Shown here piece by piece: positions 8,799 to 16,120 of a stretch of DNA of 64,000 bases. The stretch comes from DAOSEC01 sp035362935 (GTDB taxonomy: Bacteria; Bacillota_I; Bacilli_A; ML615J-28; CAG-313), in assembly GCA_035362935.1 (NCBI GenBank), contig DAOSEC010000002.1:38072-102071 (forward strand), in the 5' to 3' direction. The notes under the pieces are model-generated. The model searched no databases. It was given only the letters and a program-made list of their open reading frames with translations, and was not told the origin of the DNA. Positions within the stretch are counted from its first letter, which is position 1. Each line of letters starts with the position of its first letter. The translations under genes and the position numbers were made by a program.

Positions 8799-9125
8799 AT
8801 GGAACATATTACAAGCATAGAACAATTTAATGAGGCTAAAGAAAAATGTACAATATTTGTTTTTACTGCGAACTGGTGTCCAGATTGCACCTTTATCAAA
8901 CCATTTATGCCAATGTTAGAAGCAAAATACACAGATTATCATTGGTATTATGTGAATCGTGATCATTTTCCACAAATGGGTCTTGAACTAAACATTTTTG
9001 GAATACCAAGTTTTATAGCATTTTACAATGGAACCGAAATCGGGAGATTTGTTAGTAAACTGCGCAAAAGCAAAGCAGAAATCGAACAATTTATCGATGG
9101 TTTAAAAAGGGGGGTAACAATATGA
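8799..9125 (+). CDS. Thioredoxin-like protein
   Basis: A 108-residue thioredoxin fold protein with the redox motif WCPDC at about residues 27-31 and a cis-Pro loop GIPSF near 70-74. No signal peptide, so it is expected in the cytosol. The CPDC active site differs from the CGPC of standard thioredoxin, and the protein may reduce a specific partner. Its stop overlaps the start of the translocase gene by four bases (ATGA), so translation is coupled. Confidence 0.85.
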   Translation: MEHITSIEQFNEAKEKCTIFVFTANWCPDCTFIKPFMPMLEAKYTDYHWYYVNRDHFPQMGLELNIFGIPSFIAFYNGTEIGRFVSKLRKSKAEIEQFIDGLKRGVTI

Positions 9126-11173
9126 GTGACTATAAGAAGAAAAGACCGTTTTATATTGCATCCATAGAAACTGAAGGTATAGAGAAAAAAGAAGAGCAAA
9201 TAATACAACCTAAACCGAAACCTATTGAAGAGAAAAAACAGCCAAAAGAATCGGTGTTCGTATCTCCTGTCTTAGGCAGAGTAAAAAATGATGTAGTGGT
9301 TCCACATGCTGCGAAGTATGGGAACAAAGGTCTTCAATATGAAAGTTTTCGTGACAAGAAAACAATGACGAAAGAAGAACTAAAGAAAAAATACGGAACC
9401 GAATATTATGAGTTTGGTGTATTCGATTCAGTACAATACAAAGAGTTATTACGAACAGGAAAAGTGACACCAAGAACACTTCCAAAAGAAGACGTAAGAA
9501 AAGAACCTGTTGTTGATATAACGCCAATTAGTTTCGAAGAACAACAAAAAATGTTTGAGGAAGCCGAACATGAATTCTTTAATCAAAGCTATAAAGAAAA
9601 GTTTGTCCAAACTCAACAAGTAACAGAAGAGGAATTTTATGATGAAGATGAAGAAATTCCTTATTATGAAGAAGAAGTTCAAATGGTTCAGCCAGTTGAA
9701 GTAAAACAACCTGCGAAAACAGTTGAACCAAAACCAATCACAACACAATCACACTTAAATAAAAAGTATCAATATCCACCACTAGCATTTTTAAGACGTG
9801 GTGAAAAAAAGATAGAAGAAGACAGCGAATGGATTAAAACAGCATCAGGCATCATTGATAGCACATTAGAAGAGTTTGAAATTAGAGGAAAAGTTGTCAA
9901 TGCGATTAAAGGCCCAGCTGTAACACAATATGAGATTAAATTAGAACCAGGGGTTAATGTTAAAGTGATTGGTAAAATTGCAGATACATTCCAAATGAAT
10001 TTATCAGCTACCAATATTCGTATTCAAATGCCAATTCCTGGCAAACCTTTTGTTGGAATAGAAGTTCCTAATAAGAATCCAGAAGTTGTTGCACTAGGGG
10101 ATTTAATTCATAATGAAAAATATTATCGTGATGGCAACCCTCTTAATGTAGCACTCGGAATTGATATTAATGGAGATTATATCTACTCTGATATTGATAA
10201 GATGCCACATGGTCTAATTGCCGGTACAACAGGTAGTGGAAAAAGTGTTTGCATCAATTCGATGATTATAAGTATGCTATATAAATCTCATCCTGATCAA
10301 CTAAAACTTTTGTTGATTGATCCTAAAATGGTTGAACTTGCTGCTTATGAAGAGATTCCTCATTTAGCTGCTCCAGTAATAAATGATCCTAAGACTGCAG
10401 CGGCGTCACTAAGATGGGCAGTTGAAGAGATGGAAAAAAGATTCCAATTATTCAAAATTAACCGAACAAGAGATATCGCAATGTATAATCAAATGGCTCT
10501 GTCTACGAAACAAAAGATTATGCCATATATTGTTATAATCATTGATGAACTTGCAGATTTGATGAGTGTGGCTGGAAATGAGGTAGAAGGTTACATTCAA
10601 CGAATTACCCAAAAAGCGAGAGCTGCTGGAATTCACTTGATTGTAGCTACACAAAGACCATCTACTGATATTATAAGAGGTAGTATTAAAAACAACATTC
10701 CTGTCCGAGCAGCCTTTAAAGTTGCTTCTTATGTCGATTCAATGACTATTTTAGATCATGGTGGAGCAGAAAAACTCTTAGGAAAAGGGGATATGTTGTA
10801 TAGTGATGGAATGAGTGAGCGTAGACTTCAAGGAGCATATGTATCTGACTATGAAATTACAAACATTACAAATTTCTTAAGAGACAATAACGGTCTTCAT
10901 TATTTATTCCAACCAAGCGAGCTAGATCAAGCAACTGATGAACTTAGTAATGGAGAAGATTACGATGATGAGTTATTTGATACAGTGGCTCACTATGTAG
11001 TCGAGAATGCAAATGCATCGATAAACAACCTTCAAAAGTACTTTGGGATGGGATTTAATCGTGCACAAGCGATTATAACCGAGTTAGAAAAACGAGGTAT
11101 TGTTTCTGAAAGTGTAAAAGGAAAGCCAAGAGAAGTATTGGTTGATATAGAAGAACTAAAAGCAAAATTATGA
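9122..11173 (+). CDS. ftsK: DNA translocase of the FtsK/SpoIIIE family
   Basis: This ring motor pumps chromosomal DNA through the division site. Walker A GTTGSGKS is at about residues 368-375, Walker B IDELADLM at about 474-481, and the C-terminal winged-helix gamma domain (HYVVENANASINNLQKYF to the end) reads orienting DNA sequences. At 683 residues it lacks the usual N-terminal membrane helices: residues 1-230 are polar, Lys/Glu/Pro-rich with acidic stretches. Either it is a soluble form or the membrane part is a separate protein. The ribosome site is an unusual six-G run at 9109-9114. Confidence 0.95.
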   Translation: MSDYKKKRPFYIASIETEGIEKKEEQIIQPKPKPIEEKKQPKESVFVSPVLGRVKNDVVVPHAAKYGNKGLQYESFRDKKTMTKEELKKKYGTEYYEFGVFDSVQYKELLRTGKVTPRTLPKEDVRKEPVVDITPISFEEQQKMFEEAEHEFFNQSYKEKFVQTQQVTEEEFYDEDEEIPYYEEEVQMVQPVEVKQPAKTVEPKPITTQSHLNKKYQYPPLAFLRRGEKKIEEDSEWIKTASGIIDSTLEEFEIRGKVVNAIKGPAVTQYEIKLEPGVNVKVIGKIADTFQMNLSATNIRIQMPIPGKPFVGIEVPNKNPEVVALGDLIHNEKYYRDGNPLNVALGIDINGDYIYSDIDKMPHGLIAGTTGSGKSVCINSMIISMLYKSHPDQLKLLLIDPKMVELAAYEEIPHLAAPVINDPKTAAASLRWAVEEMEKRFQLFKINRTRDIAMYNQMALSTKQKIMPYIVIIIDELADLMSVAGNEVEGYIQRITQKARAAGIHLIVATQRPSTDIIRGSIKNNIPVRAAFKVASYVDSMTILDHGGAEKLLGKGDMLYSDGMSERRLQGAYVSDYEITNITNFLRDNNGLHYLFQPSELDQATDELSNGEDYDDELFDTVAHYVVENANASINNLQKYFGMGFNRAQAIITELEKRGIVSESVKGKPREVLVDIEELKAKL

Positions 11174-11192
11174 TGGTTAGGAGGCGGTTTTC

Positions 11193-12194
11193 TTGAACGA
11201 TGAGCTAGACAAATTAGAACCAGAAAAAGACACTACAACAGAAGAACATCCATCAGAAGAGATTGCTGAAACTATGGTAGAACCGGATGTAATAGAACCA
11301 ATAGAAGATGAATCGCTTCATATAGAAATAGAATCAAACATTATAAAAAGAATTTGGCTAATGGTCATTGCAGGGCTAATTTATTTATTGATCCGGCTGT
11401 TTTCTTCCAATTCGGATGAAACATATCAATTTGTTGATTTTATAGTCATAATAACATCTGTTTTTGGATTCATTGGATTAAGCATCTATATTTATAATCA
11501 TCAAGCAAACAAAGATTTAAGCAATAAGCGCTTATTTCGATCGAATAGAATACCACATCGACAAAAAAAACAGATTTATGAAATCGTGGATATTCTAACA
11601 ATTGTACCAATTTGTGCAGTCATAGTTACTTTCGTGTTTGCTTTTATATTTATTTTCCCAGTAAGCGGACCATCTATGAATCCAAATGTACAACATGGTG
11701 AAAATATGTTTGCGATTGTAAGCAATGATGTGAAACGATTTGATGTTGTTGTGATACAAATTGATCCAAAGTACTATGACCATAATCAAAGAGAGCGATT
11801 CTTGAAGCGTATTATTGGTATGCCAGGAGACACTCTTGCACATAATGGTACACAATTGTTTATCAATGACCAACCAGTGGATGAACCATTCTTATTAGAT
11901 GAAGATGGAAATTTAAAAGCTGACATATTTGGTGGACCATATCAAACTCCAGCGTTTCATTTTGTTCCTTCGAACTCAAACAAGGTATGTCGAACGATTA
12001 TTGATGATGTTGAAGCAATATGTCCAATTGTTAACAACGTTATGATAATTCCTGAAGGTTATTATTTTGTATTAGGAGATAATAGACCAAATAGCAAAGA
12101 TAGTCCTGAACTCGGTTTGATTCGAGAAGAGGATATTATTGGAATTGTGAAATACCATATTTACACAGTTTTCAATTGGAAAAAGGTAGAATAG
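11193..12194 (+). CDS. lepB: Signal peptidase I
   Basis: Membrane protease that removes signal peptides from exported proteins. The catalytic Ser is in SGPSMNP (Ser161) and the general base Lys205 in FLKRIIGMPGD; GDNRPNSKDS near residue 292 is the conserved box E. At 333 residues it is longer than Gram-positive enzymes: an acidic N-terminal tail (about 1-50) and two extra hydrophobic segments (about 52-72 and 78-95) precede the usual anchor at about 131-152. Start is TTG 11193, set by TAGGAGG at 11178-11184; the nearby ATG at 11200 is out of frame. It would be the candidate processor of the type A peptides. Confidence 0.95.
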   Translation: MNDELDKLEPEKDTTTEEHPSEEIAETMVEPDVIEPIEDESLHIEIESNIIKRIWLMVIAGLIYLLIRLFSSNSDETYQFVDFIVIITSVFGFIGLSIYIYNHQANKDLSNKRLFRSNRIPHRQKKQIYEIVDILTIVPICAVIVTFVFAFIFIFPVSGPSMNPNVQHGENMFAIVSNDVKRFDVVVIQIDPKYYDHNQRERFLKRIIGMPGDTLAHNGTQLFINDQPVDEPFLLDEDGNLKADIFGGPYQTPAFHFVPSNSNKVCRTIIDDVEAICPIVNNVMIIPEGYYFVLGDNRPNSKDSPELGLIREEDIIGIVKYHIYTVFNWKKVE

Positions 12195-12204
12195 AGGTAA
12201 TAAA

Positions 12205-13047
12205 ATGATTCAATGGTATCCCGGTCATATGGCCAAAGCCAAAAGAGAAATTGAAGAAAAATTAAAATTAGTTGATATTGTGTTTGAGTTGATTGATGCT
12301 AGAATACCTGTATCATCAAAAAACCCGATGATTGATAAAATGTTAGTCAAAAAACCTAGATTAGTATTGATGACAAAAGCAGATATGGCAGATCAAAGAC
12401 AAAATCGTGCATGGAAATCATATTTTGAATCAAAAAATATTCAAGTCTTATTGATTGATTCCATTTCAAAACTAAATATTAATCACATCGTTACAGAAGC
12501 AAAAAGAGTATTATCTCAACAAATTCAAACTGATAAAAACAAAGGGTTAAAAGAACGTGCAATACGAGCAATGATAGTAGGAATTCCTAATGTTGGAAAA
12601 TCAACACTAATCAATTCTCTGGTTAAAAAGAAAGTTACAACAGTTGGTGACAAACCAGGAGTGACAAAAACTCAACAATGGATTAATCTTGGCCCTGGAC
12701 TTGAATTATTAGATACTCCAGGAGTTTTGTGGCCTAAATTTGATGACCCAATGATTGGTATGCACTTGGCAATAACAGGTGCTATCAAAGATAACATTTT
12801 ACCAATTGATGAAGTTGTACTTTATGCTATTCGCTTTTTGATTGAAAAATATCCAAAAGCAATGCAAGAAAAATACAAGTTAGAAAATTTAAATCTAGAC
12901 CCTGTCGATATTTTAACGCACATAGGTAAGGTTAGAGGAGCACTAAAACAGGGCGGAGAAGTGGACTATACAAAAGTATATGATTTAATAATCCATGATA
13001 TTCGTAATAATAAAATAGCAAAAATTACATTTGATTGGTGTATCTAG
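12205..13047 (+). CDS. rbgA: Ribosome biogenesis GTPase RbgA (YlqF)
   Basis: RbgA assists late assembly of the large ribosomal subunit. It is a circularly permuted GTPase: the G4 motif TKAD (about 57-60) precedes G1 GIPNVGKST (about 126-134) and G3 DTPG (about 170-173). The 280-residue length matches the family. It lies 10 bp after lepB and just before rnhB, the conserved lepB-ylqF-rnhB order of Firmicutes. Confidence 0.96.
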   Translation: MIQWYPGHMAKAKREIEEKLKLVDIVFELIDARIPVSSKNPMIDKMLVKKPRLVLMTKADMADQRQNRAWKSYFESKNIQVLLIDSISKLNINHIVTEAKRVLSQQIQTDKNKGLKERAIRAMIVGIPNVGKSTLINSLVKKKVTTVGDKPGVTKTQQWINLGPGLELLDTPGVLWPKFDDPMIGMHLAITGAIKDNILPIDEVVLYAIRFLIEKYPKAMQEKYKLENLNLDPVDILTHIGKVRGALKQGGEVDYTKVYDLIIHDIRNNKIAKITFDWCI

Positions 13048-13049
13048 CA

Positions 13050-13676
13050 ATGATAGATAATACGGAAAATGAAAAGAGACTCTTTCACCAAGGAAAAAAA
13101 CTAATCGCTGGAGTAGATGAGGTAGGTAGAGGACCTATTGCTGGCCCAGTTGTTGCAGCTTGTGTAATACTGCCACCAAACTTTTATATTGAAGGGTTAA
13201 CAGATTCAAAAAAATTAACCGAAAAGGAACGAAATTATTTTTTTGAAGAAATTTATAAACATGCAATTGACATTAGGTATGAGTTTGTGGATGAAACTAT
13301 TATTGATCAGATCAACATTTTAAAAGCAAGTAGATTAGCGATGGAAACAGCTATTATGGCTTGTTGCGTTAAACCAGATTATGTGTTAGTGGATGCTATG
13401 AAACTTAACATACCATATGAATATGAAAGTATTATTAAAGGTGATGAAAAAAGCATAAGCATTGCTGCTGCAAGTGTCGTTGCTAAAGTAATACGTGATC
13501 GATATATGAAGGACTTAGCAGTTCAGTATCCAGAATATCAACTAGATAAAAATAAAGGATATCCAACGAAAGCTCATAAGCAAGCAATAAAAGAACATGG
13601 TATACGAGATATTCATAGAAAAACATTTTCACCCATAAAAGACCACATTATGGAACAAATGACCTTGAAACTATAG
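13050..13676 (+). CDS. rnhB: Ribonuclease HII
   Basis: RNase HII cleaves RNA in RNA/DNA hybrids and starts ribonucleotide excision repair. Catalytic residues are visible in AGVDEVGRG (Asp23, Glu24), VDAM near residue 112 and the SVVAKVIRD motif near 141. I use ATG 13050, two bases after the rbgA stop; an earlier TTG at 13035 inside rbgA is open but less likely. In many Firmicutes dprA and topA follow; here the TPR gene and the peptide array sit in between. Confidence 0.95.
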   Translation: MIDNTENEKRLFHQGKKLIAGVDEVGRGPIAGPVVAACVILPPNFYIEGLTDSKKLTEKERNYFFEEIYKHAIDIRYEFVDETIIDQINILKASRLAMETAIMACCVKPDYVLVDAMKLNIPYEYESIIKGDEKSISIAAASVVAKVIRDRYMKDLAVQYPEYQLDKNKGYPTKAHKQAIKEHGIRDIHRKTFSPIKDHIMEQMTLKL

Positions 13677-13692
13677 GAGAGGAGTGTGAACT

Positions 13693-14943
13693 ATGCTGAG
13701 AAAAGTTATGGAATACTTAAGAAAACAAGAACAAATTCCAGTGATAGATTTCACACTAGATATTTGTTCTGGGTCAATGTACTATTCTTACCTAAAAGAA
13801 GAAAGAAACCTAAGCACTGATAAAATTGAAGCCCTGAGAGACAGGCTTGGAGTTGATCATCTTGATGAGGATGAACGCAAAGAATACAGGGAAGAAATAA
13901 ATGAGTTTATCAAAAAATTTATAGAACTAGATTTTGGATTTGATGAGTTTAAAGAACGCATCGAATACTTGTTTGATTACGAAAAACAAATGCTACTAGA
14001 AGAAACGCTGGTAATCGATTATCTTATCGCTGTCTTATGGGGAAAATCTGTATTTGGTGTAGATAGAAAGTATGAAGATCTTTTAGAAATTCTTGGTTCT
14101 TTAAAGAAATTAATGAACCCATTTCAAGAAATATGTTATTTAGACTGTTTGCTAACCTTTGAGTATTATCACGATCCTGACAAAGCATTAGATGTTTTAG
14201 AGGTTCTAAGACAAAAGACAGAAACGATTGAAGACAATCGACTGTCTACGATTTACTATTCCATGGGATTAAAATATTACAACTTAAAAAAACTACTTCT
14301 AAGCGATTACTATCTAGAGAAATCGCTAGAGATGTATCGGAAAATGGATAATGTAAAAGGAATTCTAAAAGCAAAAAACTCATTGGTATCGGTTTATCTA
14401 GTTCTAAAGAAATATAACACTGCAGTGAATATGTGTGAGTCAAATGTTAAATTGGCAAAACTTATTAATAATCGTTTAGAACTCCGCATTGCTTATACTT
14501 CGTTATTTAACTGTTATCATAAACTGAACGAAAAAAATAAAGCAATCCAAACATATAAAGATGCGAAAAGCTATATATTTAATAATAATGATGCATTTGC
14601 AACCACAGGCATGTTTTCAACCTGGATAACAGGTATGGACTACTTTGATATGGAGAATGAAATCACCGAAATAACCCAATACATAAAACAAAATGTTCCA
14701 GAGTATGAGAAAAACTCATTACTTAATGCAATTATAGGATATTATGAAATTGAAGATGTCAATAAGAAAATAGATTACCTAGAAAATCAATTTCTGCCTA
14801 TCATTCATTCAAAAGAACCGCACGGTTGGGACAAATTTGCTTATAGCAAGTTAATCAAATATTATACTGTAAAAGGAAAGTACAAAAAAGCAGCTCAATA
14901 CTCAGCTATTTTACTTGAATTATCAGTTGAAAACTATTCATAG
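13693..14943 (+). CDS. TPR-repeat protein with degenerate N-terminal HTH; RNPP (Rgg/PlcR-like) regulator candidate
   Basis: The 416-residue protein has no signal peptide or membrane segment. Residues about 15-60 (around DICSGSMYYSYLKEERNLS followed by a helix and DRLGV) have the layout of the XRE-type helix-turn-helix of Rgg/PlcR proteins, where a 'G...S.IE.G.RN.S...' turn precedes the last helix; the match is partial. From about 145 to 416 the sequence is a chain of roughly 34-residue helical pairs of TPR type, e.g. STIYYSMGLKYYNLKKLLL, then LVLKKYNTAVNMCESNVKLA. Cytosolic RNPP receptors bind imported short peptides in such TPR folds. It ends the 7981 operon, has a strong ribosome site (GGAGAGGAG), and stands directly upstream of the peptide array. 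Receptor function is inference. Confidence 0.65.
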   Translation: MLRKVMEYLRKQEQIPVIDFTLDICSGSMYYSYLKEERNLSTDKIEALRDRLGVDHLDEDERKEYREEINEFIKKFIELDFGFDEFKERIEYLFDYEKQMLLEETLVIDYLIAVLWGKSVFGVDRKYEDLLEILGSLKKLMNPFQEICYLDCLLTFEYYHDPDKALDVLEVLRQKTETIEDNRLSTIYYSMGLKYYNLKKLLLSDYYLEKSLEMYRKMDNVKGILKAKNSLVSVYLVLKKYNTAVNMCESNVKLAKLINNRLELRIAYTSLFNCYHKLNEKNKAIQTYKDAKSYIFNNNDAFATTGMFSTWITGMDYFDMENEITEITQYIKQNVPEYEKNSLLNAIIGYYEIEDVNKKIDYLENQFLPIIHSKEPHGWDKFAYSKLIKYYTVKGKYKKAAQYSAILLELSVENYS

Positions 14944-14956
14944 TGTAATAAAATTA

Positions 14957-14985
14957 AAATATGCTTTCTAAAGCATATTTTTTTT
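14957..14985 (+). terminator. Terminator separating the TPR gene from the peptide array
   Basis: Ten-bp perfect stem AAATATGCTT / AAGCATATTT with TCTA loop and a T run. It ends the operon that began at 7981. Confidence 0.9.
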
Positions 14986-14992
14986 ATACCCA

Positions 14993-15039
14993 TTCAACAC
15001 AAAAAGTTGAAACGTTTTACAACCATTATGTGTTAAAAT
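14993..15039 (+). promoter_or_regulatory. Putative promoter and operator of the peptide array
   Basis: An inverted repeat TTCAAC-7 nt-GTTGAA (14993-14998, 15006-15011) overlaps a TTGAAA box (15007-15012), next to the palindrome AAACGTTT (15010-15017). An extended -10 TGt-TAAAAT ends at 15039, the same form as at polA. Spacing from TTGAAA to the -10 is 21, too long for a classic pair, so the promoter may depend on the extended -10 and an activator. The inverted repeat is a candidate site for the upstream TPR/HTH protein; this is inference. Confidence 0.45.
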
Positions 15040-15072
15040 AAAGTATAAAAATTAATAAAAAGGAGAAAGAGC

Positions 15073-15195
15073 ATGAAAAAATTACTCGTTTTTTTGGTAC
15101 TGCTTATAACTGGTTTTCTTGTAACTTTTAGTCAAAAAGTTGATGTTACAATTACAGAATACGTACCACCAATTGTTATTCCATGGGGAAAATAG
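15073..15195 (+). CDS. Type A small peptide precursor, copy 1 (divergent founder-like copy)
   Basis: A 40-residue protein too short for standard ORF cut-offs. Basic start MKKLLVF, hydrophobic helix to about residue 19, then a polar linker and TEYVPPIVIPW followed by GK. AGGAGAAAG precedes the ATG at normal distance. Its N-terminal 27 residues differ greatly from copies 2-4, but the 11-residue TEYVPPIVIPW is identical while five of its eleven codons use different synonymous triplets. That pattern indicates a translated, selected C-terminus. The two extra residues GK after Trp occur only here. Layout matches Sec-exported pheromone precursors of the PapR or Phr kind (signal plus C-terminal signal peptide), by architecture only. 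Confidence 0.75.
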   Translation: MKKLLVFLVLLITGFLVTFSQKVDVTITEYVPPIVIPWGK

Positions 15196-15242
15196 GCGAT
15201 ATAGTATAGTTAAATTAAGATAAATATGAAAGGAGAAAACTA

Positions 15243-15350
15243 ATGAAAAAGATTATTTTGAAGAACAGTGGAACCAAAAATACAAACAAGGAATTAGTAA
15301 TTAAGTTCAGCAGTGAAACAACAGTAAACCCAGTAGTATTACCATTCTAA
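15243..15350 (+). CDS. Type B small peptide precursor, copy 1
   Basis: A 35-residue polar peptide starting MKKIILKNSGTK and ending SSETTVNPVVLPF. It has its own ribosome site (AAGGAGAAAA). No hydrophobic export segment. The first 16 residues differ from copies 2-3 at six places, whereas residues 17-35 are identical in both protein and DNA, showing a recombination or duplication boundary at the Glu17 codon (15291). The C-terminal eight residues fit the pattern shared with type A (V-x-P-[IV]-V-[IL]-P-aromatic). Confidence 0.72.
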   Translation: MKKIILKNSGTKNTNKELVIKFSSETTVNPVVLPF

Positions 15351-15369
15351 TTAATAAGGAGAAAGAATT

Positions 15370-15477
15370 ATGAAAAAGATTAATTTAAAAACAAACGGAA
15401 ACAAAAACACAAACAATGAATTAGTAATTAAGTTCAGCAGTGAAACAACAGTAAACCCAGTAGTATTACCATTCTAA
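15370..15477 (+). CDS. Type B small peptide precursor, copy 2
   Basis: Thirty-five residues, MKKINLKTNGNKNTNNELV to VNPVVLPF. Asn/Lys-rich first half, no Cys, no membrane segment. AAGGAGAAAG lies before the ATG. It is 127 bp downstream of copy 1 and identical to copy 3 over the whole unit. Confidence 0.72.
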   Translation: MKKINLKTNGNKNTNNELVIKFSSETTVNPVVLPF

Positions 15478-15496
15478 TTAATAAGGAGAAAGAATT

Positions 15497-15604
15497 ATGA
15501 AAAAGATTAATTTAAAAACAAACGGAAACAAAAACACAAACAATGAATTAGTAATTAAGTTCAGCAGTGAAACAACAGTAAACCCAGTAGTATTACCATT
15601 CTAA
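15497..15604 (+). CDS. Type B small peptide precursor, copy 3
   Basis: Exact repeat of copy 2, again at a 127-bp period. The ribosome site and spacer are also duplicated, so each copy can be translated from one polycistronic message. Confidence 0.72.
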   Translation: MKKINLKTNGNKNTNNELVIKFSSETTVNPVVLPF

Positions 15605-15623
15605 TTAATAAGGAGATAGAAAT

Positions 15624-15740
15624 ATGAAAAAAATATTAATCGTGTTAGCATTCGTAGCAGCAGTAGCTTTAGTAGCAATCAATCCAACAGTAGTAAGATC
15701 ATTAACAGAATATGTACCACCAATCGTGATCCCTTGGTAA
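15624..15740 (+). CDS. Type A small peptide precursor, copy 2
   Basis: Thirty-eight residues: MKK, a hydrophobic Ala/Val/Leu helix at about residues 4-19, then INPTVVRSLTEYVPPIVIPW. The protein ends at the Trp with no GK tail. AGGAGATAG precedes the ATG. The hydrophobic segment with an N-terminal Lys pair is what a short Sec signal or membrane anchor looks like; cleavage by signal peptidase after an Ala near residue 18 is possible but no textbook AXA site is obvious. Confidence 0.75.
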   Translation: MKKILIVLAFVAAVALVAINPTVVRSLTEYVPPIVIPW

Positions 15741-15766
15741 GAAAGAATAAAATAGGAGAAAGAAAT

Positions 15767-15883
15767 ATGAAAAAAATATTAATCGTGTTAGCATTCGTAG
15801 CAGCAGTAGCTTTAGTAGCAATCAATCCAACAGTAGTAAGATCATTAACGGAATATGTACCACCAATCGTGATCCCTTGGTAA
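15767..15883 (+). CDS. Type A small peptide precursor, copy 3
   Basis: Protein identical to copy 2; the only coding difference is one silent change (ACA to ACG at Thr28). The unit period is 143 bp. The ribosome site is AGGAGAAAG. The sequence then enters the assembly gap 22 bp after the stop. Confidence 0.75.
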   Translation: MKKILIVLAFVAAVALVAINPTVVRSLTEYVPPIVIPW

Positions 15884-15905
15884 GAAAGAATAAAATAGGA
15901 GAAAG

Positions 15906-16005
15906 NNNNNNNNNNNNNNNNNNNNNNNNNNNNNNNNNNNNNNNNNNNNNNNNNNNNNNNNNNNNNNNNNNNNNNNNNNNNNNNNNNNNNNNNNNNNNNN
16001 NNNNN
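15906..16005. other. Assembly gap of 100 N inside the tandem repeats
   Basis: Exactly 100 N. The flanks are both type A repeat: the left flank stops in the ribosome site of a new copy, and the right flank resumes inside codon 10 of a copy. Joining them as one unit would need only 32 missing bases, or 32 plus multiples of 143. The 100 N do not fit that series, so the length is a placeholder and the number of type A copies is unknown. Confidence 0.97.
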
Positions 16006-16094
16006 TCGTAGCAGCAGTAGCTTTAGTAGCAATCAATCCAACAGTAGTAAGATCATTAACAGAATATGTACCACCAATCGTGATCCCTTGGTAA
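16006..16094 (+). CDS. Type A small peptide precursor, copy 4 or later (5' end in the gap)
   Basis: The visible part starts in codon 10 and reads VAAVALVAINPTVVRSLTEY, then VPPIVIPW and stop, identical to copies 2 and 3. It has ACA at Thr28, as in copy 2 rather than copy 3. The start codon is lost in the gap and not in the organism, as far as can be judged. Confidence 0.72.
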
Positions 16095-16120
16095 GAAAGA
16101 ATAAAATAGGAGAAGGAAAT

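Larger units (their letters stand above)
15291..15604 (+). repeat. Type B tandem repeat, 127-bp period
   Basis: The 187 bp from 15291 to 15477 are repeated exactly at 15418-15604, giving about 2.5 perfect units that include coding sequence, spacer and ribosome site. Perfect identity suggests recent duplication or ongoing gene conversion. Confidence 0.95.
15624..16116 (+). repeat. Type A tandem repeat, 143-bp period, interrupted by the gap
   Basis: Copies starting at 15624 and 15767 and the copy after the gap are nearly identical, with a common spacer GAAAGAATAAAATAGGAGAA. A collapsed repeat is the likely cause of the gap. Confidence 0.93.

Noticed and set aside
9222..9748. Long minus-strand frames inside ftsK.
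   Set aside because: They arise from the low-complexity Lys/Glu/Pro codons of the sense strand and have no promoter or ribosome site.
15679..16036. Minus-strand open frames across the type A repeats and the gap.
   Set aside because: They run through the N stretch and mirror the repeats; the plus-strand frames have ribosome sites and silent-site divergence, and these do not.
15291..16116. The tandem repeats might be a CRISPR array.
   Set aside because: Units of 127 and 143 bp contain start codons, ribosome sites and conserved codon pattern, without unique spacers between short repeats, and no cas genes are near.
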